From positions 1-8,431 of the forward strand of contig JABEUT010000284.1 in assembly GCA_013044305.1 (NCBI GenBank): 8,431 nt of DNA, in the 5' to 3' direction. The notes under the pieces are model-generated. The model made no database searches. It saw nothing but the letters and a program-made list of their open reading frames with translations, and was not told where the DNA came from. Source of the stretch: Bacteroidia bacterium. Its GTDB lineage: Bacteria; Bacteroidota; Bacteroidia; JABEUT01. Numbering within the stretch: the first letter of the stretch is position 1; each line of letters opens with the position of its first letter. Made by a program: the position numbers and the translations under genes. Below, one piece after another: positions 6,359 through 8,431 of this stretch.

Positions 6359-6670
6359 CGGAAAAACCAATGCGGGGGTTACATTTCATAAAAAATTTCT
6401 GAACCGTTAATGTGGGAGTGTTTACCTGCCGTTTTTCACTTTTTATTGAATTCCGGCTCCAGGCACATATTTGTATTTAATTGAATATCAGTTTTATAGT
6501 ATAATTCCTCCGCTCTATAGCCCAAAAATTTGTTTGTACCGGTTGAGGGGCCTTATCCTGATAAAAATGCCCTGCAAGAAATAAGCGTTTCCGCTGATAT
6601 TTCTTTTTATTTAACTACCAGCCGGTATTCATATGAAAATCAACCATTCTCAAGCTATTGACCATTGCTT
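6359..6670. other. Intergenic region between the PstS-like gene and the porP promoter
   Basis: About 310 AT-rich bases with no supportable coding frame or tRNA on either strand. The right end holds one arm of the hairpin at 6653-6679. An imperfect inverted pair, TTATC-CT-GATAA, sits near 6553-6565. The left end would carry the upstream elements of the porP promoter. I recognise nothing else. Confidence 0.5.
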
Positions 6671-6679
6671 TCAATAGCT
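6653..6679 (-). terminator. Hairpin over the stop codon of the PstS-like gene
   Basis: AGCTATTGA (6679-6671 on the minus strand) and TCAATAGCT (6661-6653) form a perfect 9-bp stem with a 9-nt loop. The first arm contains the TGA stop of the upstream gene (6673-6671). No U-tract follows directly, so termination is only one possibility. It could instead protect the 3' end of the tonB-operon transcript. Confidence 0.4.
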
Positions 6680-7660
6680 GATGGTATGGCTGATTGCAGT
6701 AACAGGCGCAAGTCCGTCCCTGTAAATGATTCGCTGCCCGCGGTTACTCGTTACAAACGAAAAAAAACCGCTGCCCAGCCCCGTATATGCTTCGCGGCTT
6801 ACAATATACATATCGCGGCACAGGGGGTAGTTACCATACAGTATGTTCTCTATGCCTGGCTTAAAGTAGTCGCCTGGCGAAGGCGCATCCTTTTTTGCGA
6901 CCGCTATTACAGTAATATCATTCATGTGGCGAATTACCGAGGTGTCGTAAACGTTGCTTATCCAGTTTATGCCGATTACCCCCATCGCATTTTTATTTTT
7001 ACTCACATATTCAATCACTTCCGTATTGCCATGCAGGGCATAACAATAATCGGGTAGCTTTTTTGCGCCTGCAAGGTTTTGTAAAATGTAACGCGAGCTG
7101 CCGGAGTTTGCATAATCAAATACAATGCTCATCCTTTCCGGCGAAATGTCAGGGCTGCTTTTTTTCGGGTGGCTTCCGCTCACATCTGTTTGGTGCCGCC
7201 AAATACTGTCTTGTCCGCCAAAAATTGCTTTTAACCTGTTCAGGGTCAGCAGGGTATCTGTATTTTCTTTGTTTACGATAAGGGCAAGGGCGTCGGTTGC
7301 CACTTTCATCTGTTCGGGGTACAGTTTCAGGGTATGAAAATAATTTTCTTCGGAGGGGAGCAGCTTGCGCGATGCAATTACAAGCCTTACGGAATCTGCC
7401 ATCAGCAGTTGAAAAGCGGAGTCTTCGGTGGCAAATACAGGTTTTAAACTTGCATTGTGGTATAGCGCCTGAAAAACCTCAATTTCTGCCTGGGTAACCG
7501 GCTGGTATTCATAGTCGGCGGCAATGGAAATGGAACCCGATGTGGAGGTGTCCTTAGGTACGCCGGGCCGGGCACATGAGGAAAGCAACAGGACAGTTAT
7601 TGATAAAAGGTAATGAAATGCAAGAGGCGTAAAGCGGTATTTCAATTGCCTGCCGCTCAT
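6671..7660 (-). CDS. PstS-like periplasmic substrate-binding lipoprotein
   Basis: A 329-residue lipoprotein with a signal peptide ending in lipobox LSSC (C29). The mature part starts with SGSISIAADYEYQPVTQ and continues with VIASRKL, DALALIVNKENTDT, LKAIFGGQDSIW, FDYANSGSSRYIL and MGVIGINWISN. These are placed as in the phosphate-binding PstS/PBP-like fold (two lobes, about residues 42-320). Similar proteins lie next to tonB in many Bacteroidota without an adjacent ABC permease. The true ligand is therefore not established, and phosphate is only a family-level guess. The gene begins with an ATGA overlap with the preceding 74-residue membrane protein, implying translational coupling, and ends in a hairpin that includes the stop codon. 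Confidence 0.8.
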   Translation of the reverse strand: MSGRQLKYRFTPLAFHYLLSITVLLLSSCARPGVPKDTSTSGSISIAADYEYQPVTQAEIEVFQALYHNASLKPVFATEDSAFQLLMADSVRLVIASRKLLPSEENYFHTLKLYPEQMKVATDALALIVNKENTDTLLTLNRLKAIFGGQDSIWRHQTDVSGSHPKKSSPDISPERMSIVFDYANSGSSRYILQNLAGAKKLPDYCYALHGNTEVIEYVSKNKNAMGVIGINWISNVYDTSVIRHMNDITVIAVAKKDAPSPGDYFKPGIENILYGNYPLCRDMYIVSREAYTGLGSGFFSFVTSNRGQRIIYRDGLAPVTAISHTISY

Positions 7661-7881
7661 TGATCCGGACTGTTTTTGGCGGCCTTGTATTTTTTATAGA
7701 ACATAAATGCCCTGAAAATACCATAGGCGATTATTCCGGCCCCGAAGAGGAACCTAACTGACGGCTGCATACCGAAACTTATTCTTCCGGTGCTTATAAA
7801 CAAGCCGGCAACTATATAAAAAACAGAGAATATGCCTCCTACAAAAAGGTAAACCTTCTGCAATAATGAGTCGCCTTCCAT
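7657..7881 (-). CDS. Small two-helix membrane protein in the tonB operon, function unknown
   Basis: A 74-residue protein with two predicted membrane segments, roughly residues 10-30 (FVGGIFSVFYIVAGLFI) and 43-62 (FLFGAGIIAYGIFRAFMFY), joined by a short loop and ending in a basic tail (YKKYKAAKNSPDQ). The short N-terminus is acidic and the tail positive, so both ends probably face the cytoplasm. It lies 45 bp after tonB, and its stop overlaps the start of the PstS-like gene (ATGA). Its steady place between these genes suggests an accessory role in the energy-transduction or binding-protein module, but I do not recognise a characterised family. Confidence 0.7.
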   Translation of the reverse strand: MEGDSLLQKVYLFVGGIFSVFYIVAGLFISTGRISFGMQPSVRFLFGAGIIAYGIFRAFMFYKKYKAAKNSPDQ

Positions 7882-7926
7882 AAATAGTTAAAGGATTTAT
7901 TTAGTTTTCCGTTTGTATTTCCGGCA

Positions 7927-8431
7927 TTACCGGAGCTCAAAGTTTACGGGCAGGTTGAACTGCACCCTCACCGCGTGACCGTTTTGCATACCCACATTCC
8001 ATTTGGGCATGGACTGGATAACCCTTACGGCTTCCCTGTCGAGGGCGGAGCCGCCGGAAACGCCGCGCAATACTTTTACATTGGTAATGCTGCCGTCCTT
8101 TTCCACCACAAAGGTCAGATATACCCTTCCTGATATTCCCGCTTCTTTTTCAGCTTCGGGATAATGGATATTTTTCTGCATATAGGAATACAGTGCGGCC
8201 TCGCCACCGGGGAACTGCGGCATTTGTGCAACTATGGTCAATATCTGGTTGTCGCTGTTGTCGCCGATAACTGCATTGCCCGTACTTATGGGCGCTATAA
8301 CAGTATCCTTACCTTTTTGGTTTGATGTGCCAACGTTTGTAGCCTGCACTTCGTGAACTGTAGGCGGGGGTATGGTATCAATAACCTGATGCGCCACAAC
8401 AGGCGGGGTTACCCTCAACTGATTAATGAGC
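7927..8431 (-). CDS. tonB: Energy transducer TonB, C-terminal part (5' end outside window)
   Basis: The frame stays open to the right edge, so the N-terminus with its membrane anchor lies outside; the TTG at 8418 is not a credible start. What is visible is a proline-rich linker (VTPPVVAHQVIDTIPPPTVH) typical of the periplasm-spanning part, then a complete TonB C-terminal domain of about 95 residues. This starts at PQFPGGEAALYSYMQKN and continues through YPEAEKEAGISGRVYLTFVV, LDREAVRVIQSMPKW and FNLPVNFELR. TonB passes proton-motive energy from ExbB/ExbD to TonB-dependent outer-membrane receptors. ExbB/ExbD genes would be expected further upstream, beyond the window. It heads a minus-strand operon with the two-helix protein and the PstS-like lipoprotein. 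Confidence 0.92.
   Translation of the reverse strand, partial: LINQLRVTPPVVAHQVIDTIPPPTVHEVQATNVGTSNQKGKDTVIAPISTGNAVIGDNSDNQILTIVAQMPQFPGGEAALYSYMQKNIHYPEAEKEAGISGRVYLTFVVEKDGSITNVKVLRGVSGGSALDREAVRVIQSMPKWNVGMQNGHAVRVQFNLPVNFELR

Noticed and set aside
6329..6370. Longer start of the porP-like gene at 6370
   Set aside because: It lies upstream of the TATATTTG promoter box; the start at 6328 gives a standard signal peptide.
6480..6505. TTGAAT...TATAAT resembling an E. coli-type promoter on the plus strand
   Set aside because: The spacer is only about 13 nt, no plus-strand gene follows, and Bacteroidota use a different consensus.
1..8431. CRISPR array or tandem repeats
   Set aside because: No regularly spaced direct repeats were seen; the only long direct repeat is between the two tRNA-Ser copies.

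Overview
This window looks like chromosomal DNA of a member of the Bacteroidota. Three things point there. The genes include type IX secretion/gliding components (a PorP/SprF-family protein and a GldJ-like lipoprotein). The TonB gene is followed by a PstS-like lipoprotein, a familiar Bacteroidota neighbourhood. TAnnTTTG promoter boxes (the Bacteroidota -7 consensus) lie ahead of both tRNA-Ser sequences and ahead of the porP-like gene. Genus cannot be read from the sequence.

Layout. Positions 1-486 carry the C-terminal end of a Bacteroidota-type serine recombinase. Its reading frame runs through a double hairpin (394-443) and ends inside an antisense tRNA-Ser(UGA) gene (446-531, minus). This is the arrangement expected at the edge of an integrated element whose body lies to the left, outside the window. 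Directly upstream of that tRNA (571-665, minus) is a second tRNA-Ser copy. It keeps its promoter box and 5' two-thirds but has a 21-nt insertion in the anticodon and has lost its 3' T-arm and acceptor strand, so it is a pseudogene. After about 280 bases without a gene comes an mltD-type lytic transglycosylase with LysM repeats (944-2401, plus).

All remaining genes are on the minus strand. An M20D metallo-amidohydrolase (2405-3646) converges on mltD with 3 bp between stop codons. A perfect 26-bp palindrome covers its apparent start. Upstream of it are gldJ (3675-5294) and a porP/sprF-family gene (5354-6328), read in the order porP-gldJ-amidohydrolase from a TATATTTG promoter at 6351-6358. The porL, porM and porN genes that follow the porP-porK pair in Porphyromonas are absent here. 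A gap of about 340 bases (6329-6670) separates this unit from another minus-strand operon: tonB (partial, running off the right edge), a 74-residue two-helix membrane protein, and a PstS-like substrate-binding lipoprotein. The last two overlap by ATGA.

The genes share a cell-envelope theme: murein cleavage (MltD), the type IX secretion/gliding machinery (PorP family, GldJ) and energised outer-membrane transport (TonB and its companions). I see no convincing wholly new multi-gene system. The points most worth a second look are the broken tRNA-Ser next to an intact copy and a recombinase, the palindrome at the amidohydrolase start, and the porP-gldJ pairing without porLMN.
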